45,897 nucleotides of DNA from Fragilaria crotonensis (GCA_022925895.1 JAKSYS010000512.1:1-45897), one strand, 5' to 3'. Shown: positions 21,588 to 32,595, counted from the stretch's first letter. Numbers and translations: made by a program. The notes: generated from the sequence alone by a model not told the origin.

Positions 21588-23758
21588 ATGCCCCGCAGTC
21601 AAGGCACGTCCCGTAAGGGCAAGCCCAAGAAGAGTGAACGAGAGGCTGGTATGGGACGAGCTTTGGCGAAGTCGCAGACGAAACGTTTCAAGCCCAAACT
21701 GAATGGTAGCAGTCGTGGTGAAGGCATGGCTATGGCACCAGGAACAACGCACATTGGTATAGAGACGGATAAGGAAAAGACTATGTTGTCAGTTTTGGAA
21801 ATGCATGATCTTGCAGACTTCTTGGGACAGGCCGAAATGGCAAACCGCGAGTTCGTCTCGGAACGTGAGCAATTCCTGGTTCTGGATGAGGTCGGAACAG
21901 AAGTTCGGAACGATTCTGATATTCGTGTCAGTTGGGCCGATCAAGCACAGCCACAGAGCGACTTTGTCTTCAAGGAGCTTTCGGTACCAAGACGACCTGC
22001 ATGGGATGAAGACACCTCCGCCGAAGAGTTGGATATCAACGAGAAGGAAGCCTTCCTGCAATGGCGTCGGGTATCGCTGCTCGAGGAGCAATTGCTCGAA
22101 TCAGGGCATGCTCGGGTTACACCCTGAGAAGAACCTCGAAGTTTGGCGTCAATTGTGGCGTGTCATGGAGCGTTGTGCATGTGTGCTGCAGATCGTGGAT
22201 GCGAAATCCACTGTTCTACGTATCAGAGGATCTGCGATCGTACGCGGTCGAGGAGCTCGGAAAGCCCATGTTGCTTGTTGTTAACAAGAGCGATTACCTT
22301 TCCAAAAGTCAACGAAAGGAGTGGCACAATTATTTCAAAGCGAAAGGATGGGATCACTTGTTTTTCTCTGCTCATCAGGAGCAAGAAAAATTGGATAGGG
22401 CAGCATTTGAGGAACGAAAGGAAGCAAGAGAACTCCCTTCGATTCAGTCTGATGAAAATGACATCGACGAGAACGACAACGATGAAGAAGAATCGAATGA
22501 CATCGACGAGAACGACAATGATGAAGAGGAATTGAATGAAATCGACGGCGATGACAAGGTGCCTAGCCAGCCCGTGGATGTTGGTGAGACTGGAGGTGCC
22601 AGTACGCCTACGAAGCGAATAAAGTCGCGAGAAAACATCGGGATCGAAATGCCCTTGACTCGCGAAGAGCTTCTAGATTGGCTGCAATCCTTTGCAGCGC
22701 AATATAGTGTCAACCCGACCCTCGATTCGACGGCAGAATTCAGTTCGGTATGGTCGGGTTTCCAAACGTTGGAAAATCTAGCGTCATCAACGTTTTGGTT
22801 GGAAGCTCCAAACATACGCATGGCGTCGTCAGGGTTGCTGTCGCATCACAACCGGGAAAGACAAAGCACTTTCAAACTCTCTTTTTGCCTGATCGTCATG
22901 ACATGATGCTTTGCGATTGTCCCGGTCTCGTATTTCCCTCATTCGTCAGCAATGCCGCGGATCTAATTGCAGCCGGAGTTTACCCCATAGCACAGATGAG
23001 AGATTTTTGGCCGGTGGTGGAACTCATTTGCCAACGAATACCCCGCGAGATCCTAAATGCACACTATGGAATTCATTTGCCTATCAAGAAAGATCTTGGA
23101 AACAGGGACATTGTCGCACCACCAACTGGAGAGGATCTCTTGACGACATACTGCATAGCAAGAAGCATGTTAGCGGCGTCATCGGGTGTGCCAGATTGTC
23201 AACGCGCCTCTCGCATTGTTATCAAAGACTATGCCGATGGACGTCTTCTCTATAACCACCGCCCCTAATGCAAACTTGAAAGAGTTCCAGCGTGAAACCA
23301 TAGCGACGGCACTCTCGAAAACTCGAAAGCTTCAGGAGAAGCTCGGAAGTGTGATGGAAAAGACTCTTGCGAAACAAAGCATGCATCACGAGGGTCACGA
23401 GGTTATGGAATCAGAGCAAAGCATTCTCGATAACCTTGAGGATGATTTTGACCTCCTTGACTTGGTGGAGGGTTTCGGTGCGGAATCGGACAAAGCCAAC
23501 GGTGGAAAGAGAGGCAAGAGCCACAAGACGATGCAGAAATGGGGAAAGAAGGGAAAGAAAATTCGTAACAAGGATCCGTATGGTTGCCATTCCACGCCAG
23601 ATGAAATGCTGCATGGCTCAGCTACTTCCACCGGAGCGGTAGTCTTGGCTGGAAAATATGGCAAGGCAGGGTACACCCGACCAACTAGTTATGCAGGACC
23701 GAAAACATCGACCGAGTTTGAGAAAGTTGATACAATCGCGAAGAAAGCACTGTACTAA
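21588..23758 (+). CDS. LSG1: LSG1-like circularly permuted GTPase, frame-disrupted
   Basis: Lsg1 is a cytosolic GTPase that releases the export adaptor Nmd3 from the pre-60S ribosomal subunit, a late and essential step of ribosome maturation. The motif order is the permuted one: G4 NKSD (about 22286), then an acidic insert, then the P-loop GFPNVGKSS (about 22756-22782) and G3 DCPGL (about 22915-22929). Family blocks flank these: EKNLEVWRQLWRV before G4, and GKTKHFQTL, QRIPR and KDYADGRLLYNHRP after. The C-terminus is Lys-rich. The insert contains a 39-nt acidic repeat present twice (DIDENDNDEEE). The frame must change near 22117, 22205, 22746 and 23266. The start at 21588 (MPRSQGTSRKGK) fits the basic family N-terminus better than the in-frame ATG at 21561. 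Because the gene is essential, sequence error is the likeliest cause of the breaks. Confidence 0.88.
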
Positions 23759-25824
23759 GACCTTTGGCGATTACAATCGTGCCCTGTGACTTCCGATTTC
23801 CAATTAATGTACTAGGAGTACTCCAGTACAGTAGTAATCGTCCTGTCTCATCAGCGGCACAATTACTTGGTGCAAGTACTTTTAGCAAGTCCGCCACTGT
23901 CTGCTCCCGTTTTCACATGTTTTTTTGCAAAAGCAATGACAAACTGCACCAAATGCAAAGCTGCACTTAGCACGCCAGGTTTTCTTTTGTTCAAACTTTC
24001 CAAAATGCAAGGGTATTTTCAAAAGCAAAAAGGATTTCTTAGTACAGGTTGCTTTGTACAAGCATAGCAAATTAAAGGGTATTTGCACATGACAGGAGAG
24101 CCCCAAAAAGGTCAAAACCACTTTTTTTGCTGTATTTCATTGATGATATGATTGCGGCATTGATTTCTTGTCTGGAAGTTGTAGCACTGCGTCGATCCTC
24201 TTGTCAAATTGCTCACAATCAATATTCTCGTGCTCATTGCCTGCTTGTTCCTCTTGATCCTCATGGGGGAATTCTTCTGCATCAACAGCAAAACCAGTGG
24301 CGTGACCACAACTTTTCTACTGTATGGCAATGAAGGAATAATCATCCTGGCATCTGGAAATCTGGAAAATCTCCTCAAATACCTCGCTAACACAATTGCA
24401 ACTCAATGCAGAGTTCTTCATTGGCTGGAATTTGTAGCACTGCTGGGTCTCTGCCTCAAATTGCTGATAAAAACTTGTGCAACCAATGCTTTCTGAACTA
24501 CTTGTCGTACTGGTGTAAGTTCATCAGAACTTCTTCTGATCTCAAGAAGCACCCTCCTTATGATACTACTGTTTGCCTCTTCCACTGTATGGAAGAGGAC
24601 AAGACTATGAATGAAATCAATGCAAGGAGAATGCTTGCTGGGTCCTAAGAATGGATGCGCAAATGCAGTAACAAGTAATACAATGAGCAAGTGTTGCAGA
24701 CAACATGAATGTTTGTCACATCAGGGAGTATGCAAATGACATCAATGACAGGCAACTGTGAAGGTATTGTACAAACAAGCTATGTAAAAGTATAGAGTGG
24801 TTGGCTGGCATACAGCAATGCTGGTTTTAACAATACATCTGCAACTCCATGTGAAAGAATAGTTTCTGATTGGCAAGATTCCTATGATGTCACAATGATG
24901 AAATGTGTGTGGTGGCAATCAATGGGATCCATATGATGTTCCTGGTTAGAACTCCAGGATGACTCTATTGGACAAAGGGACAAGAGTACAGAAGTCATAA
25001 TTGATACAAATATGACCTTGAGAGTCTACTTGTATGATACCCAGTAGATATTAGAAGTAGTATGTAGCTAGAGCATTACTTGCAGCACCATTTGTATGGG
25101 AGAGCTCTACTATGGCAGTGTCACTCTTGATGACTCCTGTAATGATGAATACATTAATAGTGTATTACAAGTACCATATAGTATATATATGGTCAGAGTG
25201 CACTAGCCACTACAGTAGCCACCAGAGTACATGACAGTAGGAGTATGACAGGAAATACTCGTTAAGTTGTCCAAGGAGAGTTTCAGTTGTACTGCTAGCT
25301 AGCATGCATGTGCTCTACGCTTATTAGTAGTAAAGTCTAGTACAGAATACTCTTAGTTCCTGGTACAGTACTCCGAGTTCCGATTACTACTGGTAGACCG
25401 GAAGTACATACGCATTTTGTACAGCTCTACCCTCGGATTTCATGAGACGCTCGTACAACGGACGCATACGAGTATGTTTTACATAGCCGTCATACATGTC
25501 GAATGTAGATCATAGAAAGGAGAGGGGGCGAACGTCACGTGTACAAATAACATGTACAAACCCAGTAGGCACCCGCCTCGGAATCGCCGGACAGGCCATG
25601 CAGCATCATGCAAGGTCTTAAGCGATGCTGGCAGGCAATTCCGGAAAGTCTATTGACGACCTTTCCGTCGGTTCATTGACCATTTTCCCATCATTTCCAC
25701 TCGTCGATAGCGTCATTCAATTGATATCACCTCGATTCGTCCGCTGGCACAGTTACCTGGAAGGAAAACCACCGGGAACGATTGTTTAACGAGTTCCCCC
25801 TTCCCCCGTGGGGTTTTTTCAATT
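23759..25824. other. Long gene-free stretch between LSG1 and the WNK kinase
   Basis: About 2 kb without a recognisable gene. The part from 23900 to 25150 is low-GC, TG/CA-rich sequence like that at 2800-4100 and 34700-36000; its open frames (up to 95 codons) match no family. From 25170 to 25520 it is dense in AGTAC/GTACT words and has a run of TA near 25181-25192. The last 300 bp should hold the kinase promoter. Confidence 0.5.
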
Positions 25825-25939
25825 TTGCTTGCTTTTCTTAGCTACAACGACCGTCGCTCCACACAACTCATACGGGCAAGTGTAAGCAGAGAGTCAATGG
25901 AAACAGAACAAGATGCCATTGGGCCAGAACTGACCCGCA

Positions 25940-28819
25940 ATGGCGCGTTGCAAGGTTCAGGTTTCTCTGGTACGCCGACGGACAGACATGACGTTCTGGC
26001 TAGTACCGAGTCTACGAGGGCACGCCGACTTCACCTCAGGAGAGGCCAGCGAACTCAACATTCGAATGCCAACTTTGTCGAAGTCTCCCGACGCAGAAGC
26101 CTCTTCAGAGCAGAAGAGAAATCCATTACAACGAGCTGCAAATGCTACAATTCCCTCGGATATAGACGTGGCAGATGCGCCAACCGAAGAGGAGAGGAAA
26201 ATGGAAGACTTACATGCCGTTCCTGACCTCAAGTTGTCGAAAGACGTAACGAATGAGGAAAATACCGACAGCGCGTCTCAGCCGATTCAAACGCCAACTC
26301 CAGTGGCCGTCAAAGTGGAAGGGCCTGTGGCAAGCGAAGGGTTTGAAGAGTTTATCAACAGTCCACGTGGTCAAAACGCGATAGTTGAAAGGTCACCAGA
26401 AGGCAGATATGTTCGGTTCATGGAAAAACTAGGCAGTGGAGCATCAAAAGATGTATATCGAGCTTATGACACAACGGAGGGAATTGAGGTGGCTTGGAAT
26501 GTAGTTCAATTGACAGGTGTTCCCAAGCCGGAGAGAAATCGCATTGTGAACGAAGTGCGGCTGCTTGAACGATTGCATCATCCGAACATCATCAGCTTCC
26601 ACGGATCTTGGGTTAATCGAGAACGGCAGGAAGTTAATTTTGTCACAGAGATCCTGTCATCTGGAACTCTAACAAGTTTCATTGAAAAGGTGCAAGTTAT
26701 TCGATGGAAAATTGCGAAAAGATGGGCCATCCAGATTCTGAAAGGCTTGGAGTATCTTCATTCTCAGGACCCGCCCGTCATTCATCGCGATCTGAAATGT
26801 GAAAATATTTTTATCAACGGAACAAGCGGAGACTTACGTATTGGAGATCTGGGGTTGAGTACCGTGCATCGAAATGGAAAAGTTCTCAGTGTGCTTGGAA
26901 CACCTGAGTTTATGGCGCCTGACTTGTACGAAGAATCTGCTTACGATGAAAAGGTCGACGTTTACGCATTTGGAATGTGTTTATTGGAGATCTTGACAAA
27001 GGAGATTCCTTACAGGGAATGCAGTAACCCGGCCCAGATTTATAAAAAAGTTATGAGTGGTGAGAAGCCTGATAGTCTCAACAGACTGAAAAGCAAGATG
27101 GCTCGTGATTTCATAGTTCTGTGCCTCGGTGTGAAGGACCCTGTTACCGGAAAGTATGACCGACCAAGTGTAACGGAGCTCCTTACACATCAATTCCTGG
27201 CAAAGAGTGCGGACGATGATTCGGAGGTCATTGTTGATGTCCCGCTGCAACGACGGACTATCGCGGAGGATCCTGGGACGACGAAAAGCCAGGGCACAGC
27301 GTCATCCGCTGATGATCGCACTGTTGAAGAGCAGGTTCCCTTGCCTACGAGTAGACGAAAGGGCGAGTCACATGAAGTGGACGATTCTGATAAATTTGAG
27401 GAGATGCCAGACAGCGAATCAAACATACGAAAAGTGAAAGTATTGATGGGTCGCAACAAAGAGTTAAAGGAGGAGAATCACGTTACGACAAACCATGGAA
27501 GTCCATTGCAGCCGGAGATGAACGATACCGACAGTGCAGCACCTGCTGCACCAGCACAGCTGCAGCCTTGTCTTGACAATGTGTTGCCTCCTTCAGCCCA
27601 AAACATTCTTGGACCTCTTTCAGATGATCAATCCAATCAATCTCCACCAGGGCAGCAATTAATATTTGCCGCGAACGTGATTGAGGACCAAGCGGCCGCG
27701 ATGCCGCACTACCAGGATGAACTTTTGAAGCTGATCATTACTCTGCATGTGCAAGGTCAGACTCAGAACGTTCAATTCCCCTTTCACTTGGTGGAAGACG
27801 ACCCAGTAGAGGTTGCGAAGGAAATGGTCGCTGACCTTGGTATCCCACAAGATGCCGTCTTGGAGATCGGCGGGACTATCAGTGCATTGGCGCGGCAAGC
27901 CCGTATCAAGCAAGGTCATTACAGGCGCCAACAACAAGTTGTGAAGGGGAACCCGCCCGCGTCGGTACCTCTTGTTGTGCTTCCAGAGCCCCTAGCCCTT
28001 TCTCAAGGCTACCCACTTCAGAACACGGTCCAAGGTTTGCAGACTATGCAAGCAGCAGGCACACCTGGTCAACCTGGCGCAGTCGTGCCCACGCCTGTCC
28101 CTATCCCAAATGTCCGCCCCTCGGCTGTTCCTATTGTTTCTCCTTCGCTCCCCTTGCCTCATCATTTATCCCAGGTGAATGCCTTGGAACAACTGCCAGG
28201 GACTTATCAACTCTCGAACCCGTCTTCCACAAACGCATCTCCAGTGGCGCACCTAATACCAAGGAAGGTTGCTGCTTCTCCTGATCAAACCGCATCCGAA
28301 CTGACCTCTCAGGATCAGCCTAGCCATGTTACTGAGAGTAGCGCCATTCGGGCACTGGGGTCATCAATTGGAGCAGTTACGAATGTGAGTGAGGACGATG
28401 AAGAAGATAGTGTGAGTGAAGAGCTTAGAAGGCTTGACGAAGATTTCCAGAAGAACGTCATTAGAGCTCAGAAAGTCTTCGACAGTCGGATGGACAACCT
28501 TCAACGATCGAAGCTAGAGAAGGAAGAACTTCACAAGAAAACACTGCAGAAGCATGAGAAAGAGAGGATCGAGTTTGAAAAGCGTCTCCAACAGGAAGAA
28601 ATCGAGCAAAGCCAACGGCTGGAGAAGATGCAGCGTGAATGGGAAATGCAGCGACAAATTCTGGAGCAAGCGAAGCGGAAGCATACAACGACAACCCCTG
28701 GTGAAAGCCTTGCGCATCAAGGACTTGTCCAAGGAACTGGCACGGGCACCCATCCGATCCCTAGGTCGCCTAGCCAAGAATCGATGGTACAAAACAGCAG
28801 TCAGCAACGTGACGACTAG
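25940..28819 (+). CDS. WNK-type protein kinase with OSR1_C-like domain
   Basis: A Ser/Thr kinase of the With-No-Lysine family, which in animals and plants controls ion transport and osmotic responses. The kinase domain is at about residues 158-420. The strand-3 region reads VAWNVV, lacking the usual Lys, and the Lys is instead in the Gly-rich loop (GSGASKDVYRA), the defining WNK feature. HRDLKCEN, GDLGLS (DLG in place of DFG) and GTPEFMAPDLYEE follow. Residues about 594-657 (LLKLIITLHVQG... FPFHLVEDD... VAKEMV) resemble the OSR1_C/PF2 domain found in WNKs. The C-terminus has a coiled coil, about 826-913. The frame is open throughout. The start is uncertain: a second frame from 25897 (METEQDAIGPELTRNG) looks more like a natural N-terminus and could join near 26020, by an indel or an unrecognised intron. 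Confidence 0.9.
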   Translation: MARCKVQVSLVRRRTDMTFWLVPSLRGHADFTSGEASELNIRMPTLSKSPDAEASSEQKRNPLQRAANATIPSDIDVADAPTEEERKMEDLHAVPDLKLSKDVTNEENTDSASQPIQTPTPVAVKVEGPVASEGFEEFINSPRGQNAIVERSPEGRYVRFMEKLGSGASKDVYRAYDTTEGIEVAWNVVQLTGVPKPERNRIVNEVRLLERLHHPNIISFHGSWVNRERQEVNFVTEILSSGTLTSFIEKVQVIRWKIAKRWAIQILKGLEYLHSQDPPVIHRDLKCENIFINGTSGDLRIGDLGLSTVHRNGKVLSVLGTPEFMAPDLYEESAYDEKVDVYAFGMCLLEILTKEIPYRECSNPAQIYKKVMSGEKPDSLNRLKSKMARDFIVLCLGVKDPVTGKYDRPSVTELLTHQFLAKSADDDSEVIVDVPLQRRTIAEDPGTTKSQGTASSADDRTVEEQVPLPTSRRKGESHEVDDSDKFEEMPDSESNIRKVKVLMGRNKELKEENHVTTNHGSPLQPEMNDTDSAAPAAPAQLQPCLDNVLPPSAQNILGPLSDDQSNQSPPGQQLIFAANVIEDQAAAMPHYQDELLKLIITLHVQGQTQNVQFPFHLVEDDPVEVAKEMVADLGIPQDAVLEIGGTISALARQARIKQGHYRRQQQVVKGNPPASVPLVVLPEPLALSQGYPLQNTVQGLQTMQAAGTPGQPGAVVPTPVPIPNVRPSAVPIVSPSLPLPHHLSQVNALEQLPGTYQLSNPSSTNASPVAHLIPRKVAASPDQTASELTSQDQPSHVTESSAIRALGSSIGAVTNVSEDDEEDSVSEELRRLDEDFQKNVIRAQKVFDSRMDNLQRSKLEKEELHKKTLQKHEKERIEFEKRLQQEEIEQSQRLEKMQREWEMQRQILEQAKRKHTTTTPGESLAHQGLVQGTGTGTHPIPRSPSQESMVQNSSQQRDD

Positions 28820-29640
28820 AGCCGACAGGCTTAAAAGGGCACACTCACTGACCACACTATTTGTTATTTTTTTAACTCTGTGCCTCATTTGCATGATGCT
28901 GATGCGTGGTGTGGGTGACAACACAAGTTGTTCGGTTAAGATCAAATATATATATCCCCTCTCACTGGCATTGTGTGCGTTCGTATGTTCATGTTTGCAA
29001 CGAAAGCCAACCCCAACCAGAATTATGTGAAAAAAATGAAAAATGGTTCTCTGCTAGCTATGAAGAAGTTGTATCTACTGAGATTTGAAACTCCTATTTG
29101 AGGCGAGTTTGTATGCAACCTGCAGAATGAATGCTCAGTGGACATTCGACGGTACCAGCACCAGGCAATGTAAATGCGTCTTATGCCTCCGTGCTGAGAG
29201 TCCGGGCCGCGCTTCTCGTACGTCGTAGTGGAGTATACTGTAGCTGGTAGAACTACCGGTATCATTTATTTGTATTCCTTTTCTTCTGTCAGACCACCTC
29301 AGACTTTTGTAACAAGGATGTGTAGATGCCTTGTCCAGAATCCACTGCTGTTAGTCAATTCTTGCGGACTCTCTTGCCTTGCTTGAATGCAGCTGATGAG
29401 TCGACGGGACCACGTACCGGAAAGGCGAACAACAATAATCTCATGATTATTTAGATTATCCGATTAGCAAGGGATTTGATCTCCCAGGTTCTACACTATC
29501 AGGCTATTCGGGCTTGATCCGTTATCTGACTAACGAGAGGAGTTCTAGTCACGAGGCTGTGTATTGCTTCACAATCCTTGTCTTCGTTTCTCGTCAGCTC
29601 ATTCCCTGTGCAAATAAACCTTTAACATAACCACACTGGC
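28820..29640. other. Intergenic region
   Basis: No supported gene. The open frame at 28554-29030 is a shadow of the kinase coiled coil. It should contain the kinase 3' end and the promoter of the downstream oxygenase-like gene. Confidence 0.5.
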
Positions 29641-31095
29641 ATGAGTCAAGCGCGTCAAAGGGACAAGCCGCGATATTCCCTGAGGTCGCTTTTGACCTTC
29701 GACTCCTTGAATCTCCATTCGTTGACTGTCGATCCATCAAACGTCACGAGAACCAGCCAAATCATTAACCGCTACGGTCAGGATGTAGCCTTCTGCTCTA
29801 TCAAAGAGGGAGGTCGATTCTTGCCATCGGAAGAACTTGAACCCTATCGCATGGTTGGGGACCCTCCACTGGATGAACTGATGGAGTTCATGGATATCGA
29901 AGGTTGGCCACTCAAGCCTGGTGACGATTTGCTGGAGAGGGATAAGTATCCATCGCACATACAAGAACGCATCGATGAGCTTCTGAATAGCCACACGACT
30001 CTGCCATCATGGGTTGATGTGGAACAGCTGCAACGAGGTCAGCAAGTTTTTCTGCGGTACATGCCTGCTGCGACGATTTCCCTGTACTATCGATCGTTGG
30101 TGGCAGGATTTAGTATACCAAAAATTTCTGCCGTTATTCAATCGACGGCCTATCTTGCTCCTCCGTCAACGCCAGAACAAGTTGCTTTCAGACTCGTTGA
30201 CACTGGAGCTCTCCTGGGAGCCTGCTCGACCGGCCTTGACAACCTCGTTCCTGGTGGGGAAGGTTGGAAAATCTGTCTTTACGTACGAATTTTGCATGCC
30301 AAGGTCAGGCGATCATTGCTGCGGCGTACAGGAGCGCGAGCTTGGAAAACTTCAGAAGTTGGTATTCCCATAAACCAGGAGGATATGGCGGCGACTCTTC
30401 TTGCGTTTTCGATCAATACTTTGAAAGGCATTGAATTTCTAGGTGGAGTGGACTTGCCGCGCCGCGAACAAGAAGACTACCTAGCACTTTGGCGCTACAT
30501 AGGATGGTTAATGGGCGTTCCAACAATACATGATCCCGAACTTCCTAATGGGCTGCGGCCTCTGGATCCGTGCGGACCAGGATGGATTGAATCGAATCCT
30601 GACTCCGTTGATCATGCTACGGCTTTGCTTCAAAGCATGGTTTTGCACCTACTCATACCGGACCAATCGTCAGTGATAGTATCACATCATTTACTCAAAA
30701 TTGGACGTCCCATTCGAAAGAAAGACGGCGACCTTGCGTCGAAAGAAGAAATCGCAAAGCAGGCCGCCAGCATGTACTTCTGGTTTCACTTCCGCTCCTT
30801 ATTGTGTCGATCGTTCATCGGAGACCCACTTGCCAATGCTCTTGAACTACCTCATCACCCACGCTTCGTTACCCGGATTTTCATTTATTGCGGAGTGCGG
30901 GCGTATTTATGGGCATTCCGCTGCGTAACCTGGGCAGCGTTTTGGGAGGGGGGCAGGACCCGAATGGAGCGATACTTTTCTGATATCTTGGGGAAGTTTC
31001 ATGTCGTCTGGACTGAGCGACACCAATCCCGCATGAGTTTAGCTCTTCAAACCAAGGCGCCGTGTTGTCCCTTTGCCATGATAACACACCAATGA
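29641..31095 (+). CDS. mpaB/DUF2236-type oxygenase-like protein
   Basis: 484 residues, an uninterrupted frame. The central part resembles the ER-bound oxygenase mpaB/rubber oxygenase (latex-clearing protein) catalytic domain, formerly DUF2236. This is an all-helical haem-binding fold; known members cleave isoprenoid chains or have unknown roles. Supporting blocks: LGACSTGLDNLV, GWKICLYVRILHAKVRR (with a candidate haem-ligand His), WKTSEVGIPINQEDMAATLL (the W...G-x-P-x-x-Q/E block) and YLALWRYIGWLMGVP. There is no signal peptide. A hydrophobic stretch near residues 420-440 (FIYCGVRAYLWAFRCVTW) could be membrane-associated. The substrate cannot be predicted. The start is the first ATG of the frame. 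Confidence 0.75.
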   Translation: MSQARQRDKPRYSLRSLLTFDSLNLHSLTVDPSNVTRTSQIINRYGQDVAFCSIKEGGRFLPSEELEPYRMVGDPPLDELMEFMDIEGWPLKPGDDLLERDKYPSHIQERIDELLNSHTTLPSWVDVEQLQRGQQVFLRYMPAATISLYYRSLVAGFSIPKISAVIQSTAYLAPPSTPEQVAFRLVDTGALLGACSTGLDNLVPGGEGWKICLYVRILHAKVRRSLLRRTGARAWKTSEVGIPINQEDMAATLLAFSINTLKGIEFLGGVDLPRREQEDYLALWRYIGWLMGVPTIHDPELPNGLRPLDPCGPGWIESNPDSVDHATALLQSMVLHLLIPDQSSVIVSHHLLKIGRPIRKKDGDLASKEEIAKQAASMYFWFHFRSLLCRSFIGDPLANALELPHHPRFVTRIFIYCGVRAYLWAFRCVTWAAFWEGGRTRMERYFSDILGKFHVVWTERHQSRMSLALQTKAPCCPFAMITHQ

Positions 31096-31937
31096 GGAGT
31101 TGACGGAATGAAACACCTGTATTCACAGGGCATTGGAAGCACTCAGTTTTAGAAGTACAATGATAGATGACAGTACTACCATGATGCATGAATGGATGTC
31201 GTTATGAAGTACGTAACGTGATAGAATGCTGAGGGTCGACAATGATCAAAATGAGGGTTGATCTTTCATATAGTATATGATTGAGCGTACATCGTACGCA
31301 TCATCTATATGTCGACGTTGCTGTGGCATAAATGGTGAGAGGTGATCACCCATGGGCTAAGGAGAGAGGATTGTTGACCTCAACCAGGTGATGGATGCCG
31401 TGTCAATCTAGATGGCGCCGGAGAGTCTCAGCTGAAATTGATTAAGAAATGAGAGCGTGATAATGATAATGCGCGAATCATTCACATGTGATGCCAAACG
31501 CAGCACTTTTGGTGGAGGCAGATGGCAGATGCATATGCCTACCTTAAACAGAGAAGTTTAGAGTGGGACTGCATGTAGCATGACGTATATCGTTTAGAGT
31601 GGGACTGCATGTAGCATGACGTATATCAAGCATAATGACTTAATGGTTCCTACTTCCATGTATGCATCAGCGGACAGTTGACGGGTGGGCTCTGCGTCTT
31701 ATACTAAGCCAATCGAACGGAGCTCACGAAACCCAGCTGCGTAGTGCCCCAGGCATACTCACTCCTTTGTTGTGACTCTCTGAATTCGTGCATCACACCC
31801 AGTTCTATAATCTCGACAAATCAATAGGCGACATGATGGAACTCGATCCCTTGCAATGGCTCCGAGCTTAACGATTTAACCATCTAAACAGAAAGTCGTC
31901 GATGACAACATCTTGTCTGCGATGTCTAGGTGCACCT
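31096..31937. other. Intergenic region with a tandem duplication
   Basis: No gene seen. It holds an exact 36-bp tandem duplication (31556-31627) and scattered short direct repeats. Confidence 0.5.
31556..31627. repeat. 36-bp exact tandem duplication
   Basis: The unit starting GTTTAGAGTGGGACTGCATG occurs twice in direct succession (31556-31591, 31592-31627). Confidence 0.95.
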
Positions 31938-32459
31938 TCAGACAAGGAAATTGGCATAAATGATAGCCGCAACAAGACCTCCTCCAACAATTCGATTGTG
32001 CCGAATCAATCTTTTTTCTGAAGACCCTAAGAAATACGTGTAATAACGATAGGCCACAGCAAATCCAAAAAGTTGATTCCAACCATCTTCGCGGCGCCGT
32101 ACGAGTTCCAGTGACTTGCAAGAAATGCTTTGGACAGCTAGGACAGTTCCAAACATGATCGCATTAGTGGGCAGAGCTTTTATCGATGAGAAAGGAGGCG
32201 CCGGACGAAAGACACCGGTGGATATCTCTGTGTGAAAATAGTTGAGAAGTCGTCATATTTGAGGTTTATTTCAATGTTTAAATCAAGCAGTCGACATTCG
32301 TCGTAACATACCTGCCAGTGCTGCTGGGCTTCCTGGAGCTGGAAACGGCGTGATCACACTCCAAACTGCACCGTAGACACTTCCTCGCAAAAATTGAAAG
32401 ACTCCCTCCCCAAGAACAGTGGAAGAAGATCTATAGGAGGTGTATCCGTCAGGGTCCAT
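31938..32459 (-). CDS. Small Tim17/NDUFA11-like membrane protein, two exons
   Basis: Two minus-strand exons, 32459-32312 and 32227-31938, join through an 84-bp GT-AG intron (GTATGT donor, CACACAG acceptor) into a 145-residue protein. Exon 1 encodes MDPDGYTSYRSSS and a Gly-containing hydrophobic segment (FLRGSVYGAVWSVITPFPAP). Exon 2 has further hydrophobic or small-residue segments (NAIMFGTVLAVQS, GWNQLFGFAVAYRYY, IVGGGLVAAIIYANFLV). Length, Gly-rich helices and charge pattern resemble the Tim17/Tim22/Tim23 fold, including complex I subunit NDUFA11 (B14.7), so a mitochondrial inner-membrane role is likely. The exact family is not certain. The start at 32459 fits this better than the in-frame ATG at 32519. 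It is divergent from the secreted Cys-rich gene. Confidence 0.6.
32228..32311 (-). other. Intron in Tim17/NDUFA11-like gene
   Basis: 84 bp on the minus strand, phase 1 (G|AG, Glu). Without its removal the first exon hits a stop shortly after GTATGT. Confidence 0.65.
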
Positions 32460-32565
32460 CGAGGAGGATGCTATAATTGAACGATCAGAACTGCCAATGT
32501 CAATTGTAAATACCAACATTTATGATGATCGACGCATCGACATCATCAACAAAACCTTGGAACAG

Positions 32566-32595
32566 TACCGGTACCAGTACCAGTACCAGTACCAG
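32566..32595. repeat. Short GTACCA microsatellite
   Basis: Five tandem GTACCR units (GTACCG then GTACCA x4) at 32566-32595, between the two divergent genes. It lies within a possible two-way promoter. Confidence 0.85.

Noticed and set aside
28554-29030. 158-codon plus-strand open frame
   Set aside because: Mostly overlaps the WNK coiled coil in another frame; the hydrophobic tail lies in the 3' flank.
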